From positions 1-29,559 of IMG/VR virus record IMGVR_UViG_3300033156_001057: a DNA stretch of 29,559 bases. One strand, written 5' to 3'. The DNA comes from a virus. The notes beneath the pieces were generated by a model that searched no databases, had not been told where the DNA came from, and saw nothing but the letters and a program-made list of their open reading frames with translations. Both the position numbers and the translations under genes were made by a program. Positions within the stretch are counted from its first letter, which is position 1. Each line of letters starts with the position of its first letter. Below, one piece after another: positions 7,748-16,461 of this stretch.

Positions 7748-9490
7748 ATGGCGAAACGAAAAACGAAACTCGAACTGACTTGGATCGGGAAGGAGAATCG
7801 ACCGAAGCTGGAGCCGAGGATTCTGATCGAAGATCCGGAAAAGTCGTATCACGCGGCCCACCGGGTCGGCGAGAACGACATCTTCGACAATATGCTGATC
7901 TTCGGGGACAACCTGCTGGCCCTCAAGGCGCTCGAGCAGGAGTTCACCGGCAAGATCAAGTGCATCTTCATCGACCCTCCTTACAACACGGGTTCTGCGT
8001 TCAGTCACTACGACGACGGTGTTGAACATTCTTTGTGGCTGTCGCTTATGCGCGACCGCTTGGAGCTTCTCCGCCGGCTTCTTTCGGATGATGGCTCGCT
8101 CTGGATCACCATCGATGACAACGAGTGTCATTACTTGAAAGTCCTGTGTGACGAGATATTCGGTCGAGCCAACTTTGTAGCGAATGTTGTCTGGCAGAAG
8201 AAGTACTCTCCTCAGCCAAACGCGATTTGGTTGTCAGACAGCCACGACCATGTCCTATGTTACGCTCGTAATAAGGACATATGGAGGCCGAATGGATTGC
8301 CGCGCACCGAGGCAATGAATCGCCGCTACAAGAATCCAGATAACGACCCAAGGGGGCCATGGAAGCCCGCTGATTTTACCATCAGTCTTACTGGCGGACA
8401 GCGAGGAGCACAATACGCACGAACCGGTGAATCTGCGAACATATACGAGATCACAACGCCATCCGGAAGGAAGCTAAGGCCAGCGAATGGCAGATGCTGG
8501 GGTGCTTCGCCTGAAAGGTATAAAGAGCTGTTAAATGACAATCGCATCTGGTTCGGAAAAACAGGAAACAATGTTCCGGCACTCAAGAAATTCTTATCTG
8601 AGGTCCAAGACAAGGACGTCGCAAAGACAATCTGGTTCCGCGACGAGGTGGGCGACAATCAGGAAGCAAAGAGAGAAGTCGCGGCTTTTAATCGGGAAGA
8701 GATATTCTCGACGCCAAAACCGGAGCGACTTATCCAGCGTATTCTGACTTTAGCTACGTCATCTGGAGACATTACGCTTGATTCCTTCGCCGGCTCGGGC
8801 ACGACCGGAGCGGTTGCTCACAAGATGGGCCGGCGTTGGATTATGGTAGAGTTGGGCGAGCATTGCCACACGCACATTATCCCTCGGATGAAAAAGGTTA
8901 TAGACGGCGAAGACCAGGGCGGCATCACCAAAGCGGTCAATTGGAAAGGCGGCGGAGGCTTTCGCTATTACCGCCTGGGGCCGACGCTCATTGTCAAAGA
9001 CGAATGGGGCAACCCGGTCATCAACTCCGAATACAACGCTGCGATGCTGGCCGAGGCGATCTGTAAGCTGGAGGGTTTCAAATACGCCCCCAGCGACGAG
9101 GTGTACTGGATTCACGGCCACAGCACGGAGCGGGATTTCATCTACGTTACCACGCAAACCCTGACCCGCGGCCAGCTCCAGCGCCTCAGCGACGAGGTGG
9201 GCGAGAAACGCAGCCTGCTGGTGATGTGCGGCGCGTTCCGCGTGCGGAACCTGGACGACTTTCCCAACCTGACGGTCAAAAAGATTCCCAAGGCGGTCCT
9301 GCGTAAGTGCGAGTGGGGCCACGATGATTACTCACTGGAGATCAAGAACCTCCCCGCCGCCCCGCCAACGCTGGATGAAGAAGAACCGGAAGAGAAACCG
9401 GCCAAACCCCGGCGGAAGTTCGGCAAGGGCAAGGACACGGGGCCCACCTTGTTTGATATGAACACGGCCGGCTCGAAGGGAGGCAAGTAA
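7748..9490 (+). CDS. Type III-like DNA N6-adenine methyltransferase (Mod)
   Basis: A 580-residue site-specific methylase that should transfer methyl from S-adenosylmethionine to adenine and protect host DNA. Catalytic motif IV is FIDPPYNTGSAF (DPPY at 76-79) and the SAM-binding motif I is FAGSGTTG near 346-353. The order IV before I marks the beta class used by type III Mod subunits. Residues ~135-330 are the expected target-recognition region. That stretch is plainly AT-richer in base use than the two ends, suggesting exchange of the recognition domain. The C-terminus has a charged Pro/Glu/Lys-rich tail. ATG 7748 follows AAGGA. The gene is 2 bases from rhuM and 1 kb upstream of the Res partner. 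Confidence 0.88.
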   Translation: MAKRKTKLELTWIGKENRPKLEPRILIEDPEKSYHAAHRVGENDIFDNMLIFGDNLLALKALEQEFTGKIKCIFIDPPYNTGSAFSHYDDGVEHSLWLSLMRDRLELLRRLLSDDGSLWITIDDNECHYLKVLCDEIFGRANFVANVVWQKKYSPQPNAIWLSDSHDHVLCYARNKDIWRPNGLPRTEAMNRRYKNPDNDPRGPWKPADFTISLTGGQRGAQYARTGESANIYEITTPSGRKLRPANGRCWGASPERYKELLNDNRIWFGKTGNNVPALKKFLSEVQDKDVAKTIWFRDEVGDNQEAKREVAAFNREEIFSTPKPERLIQRILTLATSSGDITLDSFAGSGTTGAVAHKMGRRWIMVELGEHCHTHIIPRMKKVIDGEDQGGITKAVNWKGGGGFRYYRLGPTLIVKDEWGNPVINSEYNAAMLAEAICKLEGFKYAPSDEVYWIHGHSTERDFIYVTTQTLTRGQLQRLSDEVGEKRSLLVMCGAFRVRNLDDFPNLTVKKIPKAVLRKCEWGHDDYSLEIKNLPAAPPTLDEEEPEEKPAKPRRKFGKGKDTGPTLFDMNTAGSKGGK

Positions 9491-9492
9491 TC

Positions 9493-10542
9493 ATGGCGGA
9501 CATCGTACCCCAAAGCCCGGGCGGAGAGTTCCTGCTCTACCAGACCGAGGACGGCCAGACACGCATCGAATGCCGCTTCCAAGGGGAAACGGTCTGGCTG
9601 ACGCAGCAGCAGATGGCGGAGCTGTTCGGCGTGGACAAATCCGGCGTAAGTCGCCACTTGAAAAACATTTACGAATCGGGCGAGCTGTCGCAGGAGGCAA
9701 CTGTTGCAAAATTTGCAACGGTTCAAACCGAGGGTCGGCGGCAGGTTGAGCGGGAGATTGAGCATTTCAACCTCGACGCGATTATCTCGGTGGGCTATCG
9801 GGTCAACAGTCTGCGCGGCACGCAATTCCGTATCTGGGCCACGCAGCGCCTGCGGGAATACATCATCAAGGGATTCGCCTTGGACGATGAGCGGCTCAAG
9901 GAGGCCGGCGGAGGCCTTTACTTTGATGAGCTGCTCGCCCGCATCCGGGATATACGCTCGTCGGAGAAGGTCTTCTGGCGCAAGGTGCTGGATATCTACG
10001 CCCTGAGTATCGACTACGACCCGAACACGGATGTTTCCCGCGAGTTCTTCGCGGTGGTGCAGAACAAGATGCACTGGGCGGCGCATGGGCATACGGCTGC
10101 GGAGATCATCGACCAGCGCGTGGACGCGGCCCGGCCCAACATGGGGCTGACGACGTGGCGAGGTGATAAGCCCCGGATGGAGGATGTGAGTATCGCCAAG
10201 AATTACCTGAACGAAAGGGAACTCGATACCCTCAACCGGATCGTAACAATGTACCTGGAATTCGCCGAGTTGCAGGCTTTGAACCGCAAGCCGATGACCA
10301 TGCGAGATTGGATAGCCAAGCTGGATGATTTTCTCAGACTCAGCGAACGGGATATTCTTACTCACGCCGGGACTGTCAGCCACGAGCAGGCCCTTGCCAA
10401 GGCTCGCGAGGAATACGAGAAATATCGCCGGGAGCATCTGAATGATCCTTCGCCGGTTGAGAAACATTTTCTGGAGGCCGTGAAGGAAGTGAAACAACTG
10501 GAAGAGTCAAAAGACCCTTCAGATAAGGAGGGTTCAAAATGA
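9493..10542 (+). CDS. rhuM: RhuM-family protein
   Basis: A 349-residue member of the RhuM family (virulence RhuM-type proteins). The N-terminal part has a helix-turn-helix, WLTQQQMAELFGVDKSGVSR (about residues 35-55). The family core follows with SVGYRVNSLRGTQFRIWATQ, LREYIIKGFALDDERLK, then the RIRDIRSSEKVFWRKV and MHWAAHGHTAAEII blocks. The biochemical role is unknown. RhuM genes are repeatedly found inside restriction-modification and other defence loci, as here between Mod and Res. It starts 2 bases after mod and overlaps res by ATGA, so it is translationally tied to both. A regulatory or toxin-like accessory role is inference. Confidence 0.87.
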   Translation: MADIVPQSPGGEFLLYQTEDGQTRIECRFQGETVWLTQQQMAELFGVDKSGVSRHLKNIYESGELSQEATVAKFATVQTEGRRQVEREIEHFNLDAIISVGYRVNSLRGTQFRIWATQRLREYIIKGFALDDERLKEAGGGLYFDELLARIRDIRSSEKVFWRKVLDIYALSIDYDPNTDVSREFFAVVQNKMHWAAHGHTAAEIIDQRVDAARPNMGLTTWRGDKPRMEDVSIAKNYLNERELDTLNRIVTMYLEFAELQALNRKPMTMRDWIAKLDDFLRLSERDILTHAGTVSHEQALAKAREEYEKYRREHLNDPSPVEKHFLEAVKEVKQLEESKDPSDKEGSK

Positions 10543-13244
10543 GCATCCAACACGTCAACGCCATCAGCAATCGCCTGAGCCTGCGGCCGCCACAGCGGGA
10601 TTCATTGGAAATCCTCGCTCGCGTCTGCGAGATCATCTCGCTCGAAAAGGATGGTGATACCGCCCAGGCCCTGGAGACGATCAAAAGCGAGTTCCCGACT
10701 GTCGAGGACTTTGAGCGGGATTTCCCGTCGCTATGCTTTGCCCTGGCTACCGGTGTGGGCAAAACGCGATTGATGGGCGCGTTCATCAGCTACCTGTACC
10801 TGAGCGAAGGGATACGGCATTTCTTCGTTTTGGCTCCGAACCTGACGATCTACAACAAGCTCGTGGCTGATTTCACCCCGAACACGCCCAAGTATGTCTT
10901 CAAGGGCATCGGCGAGTTCGCCCAGACCCCGCCGATGCTCATCACCGGGGACAATTACGAAAGCGGCGGCGGTGTGCGGCGAGGGGCGCTGTTCGACATG
11001 GGCGAGGTCCACGTCAATATCTTCAATATCTCGAAGATCAACAGTGAGGTGCGAGGTGGCAACGCACCACGCATCAAGCGATTGAGCGAATACATCGGCC
11101 AGAGCTACTTTGATTACCTGGCCGGGCTGGACGACCTGGTGATGCTGATGGACGAGTCGCACCGCTACCGGGCCAGTGCGGGTGTGCGCGCGATCAACGA
11201 ACTCAAGCCGATCCTGGGGCTGGAGTTGACGGCCACGCCGCAGGTGGAACGCGGCCAGCGTACCGAGCCGTTCAAGAACGTGATCTACAGCTATCCGCTG
11301 AGCAGCGCGATGAACGACGGATTCGTGAAAGAACCCGCCGTTGCGACGCGGGAGAACTTTGATGCCGCGAACTACTCGGTCGAGGGACTGGAGAAGGTCA
11401 AGCTCGAAGATGGTATCCGGATTCACGAGAATACAAAGGTCGAGCTCGAAGTCTACGCCCGCAACAACGAGAAGCCGATCGTCAAGCCGTTCATGCTGGT
11501 AGTGGCCCAGGATACGACGCATGCCAACGCCCTACAGCAGGTCATCGAGAGTGATGATTTCTTCGAGGGCAGGTACAAGGGCAAGGTGATTACCGTCCAC
11601 TCGAACGTGCGTGGCGAAGAGAAGGACGAGGTCGTTGAGCAATTGCTCACAGTCGAAAGCCCGGACAATCCTGTGGAGGTGGTAATACACGTCAACATGC
11701 TCAAGGAGGGTTGGGACGTTACGAACCTGTTCACCATCGTACCGCTGCGGGCCGCGAACTCACGGACATTGGTCGAGCAATCGATCGGTCGGGGTCTGCG
11801 CCTGCCGTACGGACAGCGCGTGGGCGTTCCGGCCGTGGATCGCCTGACCATTGTGTCGCACGACAAGTTTCAAGAGATCATCGATCATGCCAATGACCCC
11901 GATTCGATCATCCGGACCGGCGTGGTGATCGGCAAGGATATCCCGGAAACGGGCAAGAAGGCTGTCGTGGTTGAATCGAAGTTTGAACAGATGATCTCAG
12001 TGCCACCGGCGTCTGGAGGAGCCGACAAGCCGGCACGAAGTCGAGGCTTATTCGAGAAGCCTGAAGAGCAGGAAGTCGCCAGAGCAACGTTCCAGGTGAT
12101 TCGTCAGTATGAACGTCTGCGTGGAAGCGACCAGCTCCAGAAAGCGGACATCCAGAAAGAAATCGTCGAGAAGGTCCAGGATATTATCCGGCCGAAGCAA
12201 GGTGTGCTGGAATTCGTCGAGCAAGTGGATGTCCCAACGGTTGTCGAGAAGACAACGGAACTCTACCAGGAAATGTCCATCGACATTCCGAAGATCGTGG
12301 TCGTACCCAAGGGTGATGTGACCGTGGGATACGAAGATTTCGATCTCGACACGAGCAATATAAACCTCCAACCGGTCGCACAAGACATCCTAATTCAACA
12401 TCTTCACGACATGCAGCGATACAAGCTTCGGGACGGGTCGGGAATCGTTGAGGAAGACCGCCCCGAAGACTACCTGGTGCGCGGGCTGATCGACTTCAAC
12501 GACATCAGCTATGACGATCATGCTGCATTGCTCTATAAGTTGGCCGGACAGGTGGTGGCCCATCTTCGGACGTATCTGACCAAGGAGGAAGACGTATTGA
12601 ACGTCCTGCAGTACCACCAGCAATCGCTGGTGAATCTGATCCACGCACAGATGCAGGTTCATTTCGTGGAATCCGCTACTGCGTATGAAGCCCATGTGAC
12701 GAAGGGCTTCCGCACATTACGGCCCAACAACTACACCGCTAGCGCTGACGAGGACGTGCGCGACTTCCGCACGGCGGTCCCGGAGGGCGAAAGACATCGG
12801 ATCAAATCGATGCTGTTCGGTGGCTTCCAGAAGTGCCTGTATCCGGTGCAGAAGTTCGATTCCGATCCAGAGCGACGTTTCGCGGTGATCTTGGAGAACG
12901 ATGAGAATGTCCTAAAATGGTTCAAACCCGCTAAGGGCGACTTTCAGATTCACTACAGCCATGAGGACTCCTACGAACCAGACTTCGTTGTGGAAACGAA
13001 AGCAGGGAAGTTTCTTTGCGAGCCGAAACAAGCCAACGAAATGACCGATGAGACGGTTCTCGCCAAGGCAGACGCGGCTGCGATTTGGTGCGAACGCGCA
13101 ACAAGCAATTCGGCGGAGATCGGTGGTAAGCCGTGGAAGTATCTCCTGATTCCACACGATCAGATATCGGAGCAAATGAGTCTTGCGGGTTTGGCAAGTC
13201 GGTGTACCTACGCCCCAAGAAAGCGAGATGTTACCGGCTCATAA
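10539..13244 (+). CDS. Type III-like restriction enzyme Res subunit
   Basis: A 901-residue helicase-nuclease. The SF2 motor shows Walker A ATGVGKT (about 70-76), DESH in LMDESHRYRA (near 204-207), TATP (near 231-234) and motif VI SIGRGLRLPYG. The C-terminus carries a PD-(D/E)XK-type nuclease pattern: P814-D815 in EPDFVVETKAGKF, then E828-x-K830 in CEPKQANE. With Mod it would cleave DNA unmodified at the recognition site, using ATP-driven movement along DNA. The start overlaps rhuM by four bases (ATGA). Length fits the COG3587 Res family. It is the last gene of the continuous helicase-to-Res run. Only a short stub separates it from the AAA+ gene. Confidence 0.88.
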   Translation: MSIQHVNAISNRLSLRPPQRDSLEILARVCEIISLEKDGDTAQALETIKSEFPTVEDFERDFPSLCFALATGVGKTRLMGAFISYLYLSEGIRHFFVLAPNLTIYNKLVADFTPNTPKYVFKGIGEFAQTPPMLITGDNYESGGGVRRGALFDMGEVHVNIFNISKINSEVRGGNAPRIKRLSEYIGQSYFDYLAGLDDLVMLMDESHRYRASAGVRAINELKPILGLELTATPQVERGQRTEPFKNVIYSYPLSSAMNDGFVKEPAVATRENFDAANYSVEGLEKVKLEDGIRIHENTKVELEVYARNNEKPIVKPFMLVVAQDTTHANALQQVIESDDFFEGRYKGKVITVHSNVRGEEKDEVVEQLLTVESPDNPVEVVIHVNMLKEGWDVTNLFTIVPLRAANSRTLVEQSIGRGLRLPYGQRVGVPAVDRLTIVSHDKFQEIIDHANDPDSIIRTGVVIGKDIPETGKKAVVVESKFEQMISVPPASGGADKPARSRGLFEKPEEQEVARATFQVIRQYERLRGSDQLQKADIQKEIVEKVQDIIRPKQGVLEFVEQVDVPTVVEKTTELYQEMSIDIPKIVVVPKGDVTVGYEDFDLDTSNINLQPVAQDILIQHLHDMQRYKLRDGSGIVEEDRPEDYLVRGLIDFNDISYDDHAALLYKLAGQVVAHLRTYLTKEEDVLNVLQYHQQSLVNLIHAQMQVHFVESATAYEAHVTKGFRTLRPNNYTASADEDVRDFRTAVPEGERHRIKSMLFGGFQKCLYPVQKFDSDPERRFAVILENDENVLKWFKPAKGDFQIHYSHEDSYEPDFVVETKAGKFLCEPKQANEMTDETVLAKADAAAIWCERATSNSAEIGGKPWKYLLIPHDQISEQMSLAGLASRCTYAPRKRDVTGS

Positions 13245-13264
13245 GAAAACGCGAGGAAATGCAA

Positions 13265-13369
13265 ATGAACCATATTCGGCTTGGACAATTACCGCGAAGC
13301 AGGAAATGGCGAAACGTCGTTGAACTCGTCGCTGCCGAGCTAGCCATTCCATCGTTAGCGGCTACATGA
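13265..13369 (+). pseudogene. 34-codon N-terminal gene stub
   Basis: Between res and the AAA+ gene, ATG 13265 (8 bases after GAGG) opens a 34-residue frame beginning MNHIRLGQLPRSRKWRNVVE and ending at TGA 13367-13369. The amino-acid composition looks like the ordered start of a larger protein rather than random sequence, and it stops abruptly. ATG 13259 is an in-frame alternative. I read it as the remaining 5' end of a deleted gene, in line with the other scars in this island, but a genuine small peptide is possible. No parent family could be named with confidence. Confidence 0.4.
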
Positions 13370-13382
13370 GAAAGGACGAGCG

Positions 13383-16325
13383 ATGCCTTCTCAATATGAA
13401 CCCAAGAATCATATCGTTCATGTGGATGTCGCGCCACGCAGCGAAGGCATCCTCGACCAGCGCGAAATCGCTATTCAGTCCTATCAGACCACGATTCCGT
13501 TCGACTATGACGCTCTGAACGAAGGCCTTGAGGCTGCCTGGCTGACACCGCAGATACGGTTCGGCGTGTTTGCCCGCACACTGCTAAAGGCCGACGATGC
13601 TCTAAACGTCGTGCTTGGGCTTCAGGACGAGCTCTCGGTTCGGGCCTACGACTACGATCGGCGTCGCCCCCTGTGGTTTTCGTGGCAGGACGTGATCGTC
13701 GACACGGTGAACATCCGTTACTACCGAGACGACGGTGGGCTTCTGCGATTCAAAACCACCGGCGGTGGACGAAGGATTACCGATGATCGTCTGCAGGAAT
13801 TCAATGCGGCATTCCTGAATATCCCCAAGGACACGGTCAAGAAGCGGGACTTTGACCTTGAGAGGCTTCGTGAGCTCTGTTTCGACCGGTTCGTCGACCG
13901 CCTCTATATGCTTCGCTTTTCCGGTCCTTCTGGAGAAGAGTATCGCAGCATCGATCACGCCATGTTCCAGAGTCGCCGATACATTGACCCGCAGGCGGAA
14001 CGACTTCACGAGGTTCAAGACGACACCGAGGTCACCATTGAGTCTTTTGACTCCGACATTGAGGTGCACGCGGAAGATTTGGCCGCCCCGATCCAAGTGC
14101 GGTTTTTCATTCGCGGCCGGAGCGGGTCGCTACGGCTGCGGTTCCCCAAGATCAGCTACAAAAGCGAACAGAAGACAGTGGAAGAACAAGCACGTATTTT
14201 CTATCGGCTTGTGGATGTCACCGAGAACTTAATTCTGGACGCCGACTACTACACGCACCTGCCGAGGTCGCTTAATGAACTGGACATCGAATTGGGTCTG
14301 TTTCCGGACAACGTAGATCTCACGCAGTTCCGGGAGGTCCTCACGAGTGCGCATGCTCGCAAACAGTTTATCGAGAACCTTGACCTGGGAGCACCATGGC
14401 ACGAGTGGAAGCCACATCTTCGAGCGCTTGATGAGCTTCTTACGTCGGATGTTGTCAGCGATCATGTTGCAGAACTGACGAAGACCCTGGCAAAGGCCGA
14501 TCCGCAGCAAGCCATACGGTTGCTCACCACTTGTCAGCGTGATACGCAGATGAGCCGCGTTGGAACCGTTGTAGCGCACGCAGTCGCGGGCGAGGTTCAG
14601 TCTATCCCAGCGGAGATTCGTGCGCAAGTCGAGGAATCGCTTCTGTCATGGGCGGTTGACCGTGAAGAGGGGAGCTGGGATATTGATCCAGAGACCGGGG
14701 ACATCAGCGTTTTGGACCTCCGGTGGCAGCTTGATGATCTGTCGCTTGATGTAATCCCAAGCGTGCTGTGGAAACTGGTCGGCGTCCTGCATGCGCGCCT
14801 GAGAGCCTGTAGTAACGGAGTGGGGCCGCTCCTGGAGAAGTATGCTTGGTGTATTGCTCAAGCGAAGGCTCTGCCGCCGAATCACTCAAAGAACCCGGCG
14901 GCACTCCGTCTGGTCGCCGCTCGTCGAATACCTAAGTCCGTCCATGACGGGTCAAAGGTGCTCAAGGAACCCGTTAGCGACCTTCCTGCCCTCGATGAAG
15001 GCGTGCTGGATCAGTATGGCCTTCCTCTATGGCCCCAGCTTACTGCGAGCAGAAGCGACAAGAGGGTAATCATATCGAATACAGGCATAGGCGCTGCGAT
15101 TGGGCTGGTCGCACGTCCAGCTGGTGTTCTTTTCGGTGATAACGGTCAGCCGTCTTCGACCGATGTGATTGCTGGCGAGTCCGCTGCGTTTTCCGTGGCG
15201 GATAACGTAACGGCCATCAAGGCAGAGTTTGAGAAGTTCGGACGGCGGTATCAAGCGACCCTCGAGGTTGCTGGAAAACTGCCATCGACAGGTGTTGCCA
15301 ACAATGTCCGCGCGTTGCCCGCCGCCATCAACCGCAAACGCCGTGCGGCGCAACGCGAGTATCGTGAGGCCATTGATCCGCAAGGAATCGTGGTGGGATC
15401 AAGCTCTGCAATGCTGGAGGTCTTCGAGAACATCCACTATGCCAACGCAATGGATGGCTGCGCATCTGTGCTCCTCCTGGGAGAGCCTGGCGTCGGAAAG
15501 ACGCATATCGCGCAGCTGCTGCATAAATCGAGCCCCCGAGCGTCAAAGGAATTCAAGGTGGTCAACGCCGGTGGCGGCGGTGGAGACATCAATATCCAGC
15601 GTGGTGAATGGATCGGCTACGGCAAGGGACATGGGATTCAAGGCGTCGACAGTAAGGGACGTGCCGGTCACTTGATAAACGTAGATGGCGGAACACTGTT
15701 TGTCGACGAATTCGCCACCATGTCGCAGGACCTGCAGGTGATCTTCCTGTCCGTGCTCGAGGGCCGTGCCATCGAGAAGATTGGCGGAGATCCCGTAACG
15801 CCGGACGTCCGATGCATATTCGCCACCAACGCCGACATCGACGCGGCTGTGGCAGCCGGTACTCTTCGACGAGACCTCGTTGACCGCATTCGCATCACCT
15901 TTCGCATCCCACCATTGCGGGATCGCCGCGGCGACATACTCATTCTGGCGAAACACTTCGCTGCCGACCACGGCATAACAGATCGTTGTCTGGCCGCGCT
16001 TCTTCGCTACGACTGGCCGGGCAATGTTCGCGAGTTGCAGAATCTGGTTGATCGTGCCGCAGCACGCAAGAGGACCGAGGACTCGGTGGCCATTGACTTG
16101 GGACACATCGATCTGCCCGGTGAAATCACCACAGTCGTTGAGGCACTCGATGATAACGCTTGTCGGCGAGAGCTCTGGTGCCTCGCCGATGAAATAGCCC
16201 GTGACGAAGGCTTTGCTCCGGGGGCTGGCCTCCAGCGACGAGCTGGCGAGATCATGGGGGTTGGTGAAGCGCAGGCGTCGAAGATGTACCGGGCGCACGG
16301 TCTCACGAGCGCCGCCACAGCCTGA
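13383..16325 (+). CDS. AAA+ ATPase of sigma-54-activator type lacking the GAFTGA loop, with large N-terminal region
   Basis: A 980-residue protein. The C-terminal third is a sigma-54-activator-like AAA+ domain: Walker A GEPGVGKT (700-707), Walker B GTLFVDEF (770-777), sensor FATNADID, the arginine-finger region RRDLVDRIRI, PPLRDRRGDI and YDWPGNVRELQNLVDRA. A helix-turn-helix-like tail follows. The sigma-54-contacting GAFTGA loop is replaced by GHGIQG (749-754), so ordinary sigma-54 activation is doubtful. The first ~650 residues match no family I know. They are probably a sensor, with beta-rich and helical parts and no membrane helix. The start has AAGGA 5 bases upstream. The gene follows res in the same direction and may sense infection or control this operon or the next gene, where a -24/-12-like site lies. 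That link is inference. Confidence 0.72.
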   Translation: MPSQYEPKNHIVHVDVAPRSEGILDQREIAIQSYQTTIPFDYDALNEGLEAAWLTPQIRFGVFARTLLKADDALNVVLGLQDELSVRAYDYDRRRPLWFSWQDVIVDTVNIRYYRDDGGLLRFKTTGGGRRITDDRLQEFNAAFLNIPKDTVKKRDFDLERLRELCFDRFVDRLYMLRFSGPSGEEYRSIDHAMFQSRRYIDPQAERLHEVQDDTEVTIESFDSDIEVHAEDLAAPIQVRFFIRGRSGSLRLRFPKISYKSEQKTVEEQARIFYRLVDVTENLILDADYYTHLPRSLNELDIELGLFPDNVDLTQFREVLTSAHARKQFIENLDLGAPWHEWKPHLRALDELLTSDVVSDHVAELTKTLAKADPQQAIRLLTTCQRDTQMSRVGTVVAHAVAGEVQSIPAEIRAQVEESLLSWAVDREEGSWDIDPETGDISVLDLRWQLDDLSLDVIPSVLWKLVGVLHARLRACSNGVGPLLEKYAWCIAQAKALPPNHSKNPAALRLVAARRIPKSVHDGSKVLKEPVSDLPALDEGVLDQYGLPLWPQLTASRSDKRVIISNTGIGAAIGLVARPAGVLFGDNGQPSSTDVIAGESAAFSVADNVTAIKAEFEKFGRRYQATLEVAGKLPSTGVANNVRALPAAINRKRRAAQREYREAIDPQGIVVGSSSAMLEVFENIHYANAMDGCASVLLLGEPGVGKTHIAQLLHKSSPRASKEFKVVNAGGGGGDINIQRGEWIGYGKGHGIQGVDSKGRAGHLINVDGGTLFVDEFATMSQDLQVIFLSVLEGRAIEKIGGDPVTPDVRCIFATNADIDAAVAAGTLRRDLVDRIRITFRIPPLRDRRGDILILAKHFAADHGITDRCLAALLRYDWPGNVRELQNLVDRAAARKRTEDSVAIDLGHIDLPGEITTVVEALDDNACRRELWCLADEIARDEGFAPGAGLQRRAGEIMGVGEAQASKMYRAHGLTSAATA

Positions 16326-16433
16326 CTTTCCTCCAGGCCCTAGATACTTTCCTCTTCGTCGGGTTGTCTTTCCTGGCCCGTCTTCACACTTCGAATACCG
16401 CCGTTTCCCCTGCAAAAGTGCCCTTTTCTGAAT

Positions 16434-16449
16434 TGGCACACCTGTTGCT
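16434..16449 (+). promoter_or_regulatory. Sigma-54-like -24/-12 promoter sequence
   Basis: TGGCACACCTGTTGCT fits the sigma-54 consensus TGGCAC-N5-TTGC at all ten fixed positions. GG (16435-16436) and GC (16447-16448) are separated by the exact 10 bases. Transcription would start near 16460, only two bases before ATG 16462, giving an almost leaderless message or implying a later start codon. It lies 108 bases after a gene for a sigma-54-activator-like ATPase. A chance match is not excluded, and that ATPase lacks the GAFTGA loop. Confidence 0.4.
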
Positions 16450-16461
16450 TTTATGTAGGGC

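Noticed and set aside
9328-10497. 389-codon minus-strand frame opposite rhuM
   Set aside because: It covers the end of mod and most of rhuM, both with clear family motifs. Its composition is that of a reverse-strand shadow.
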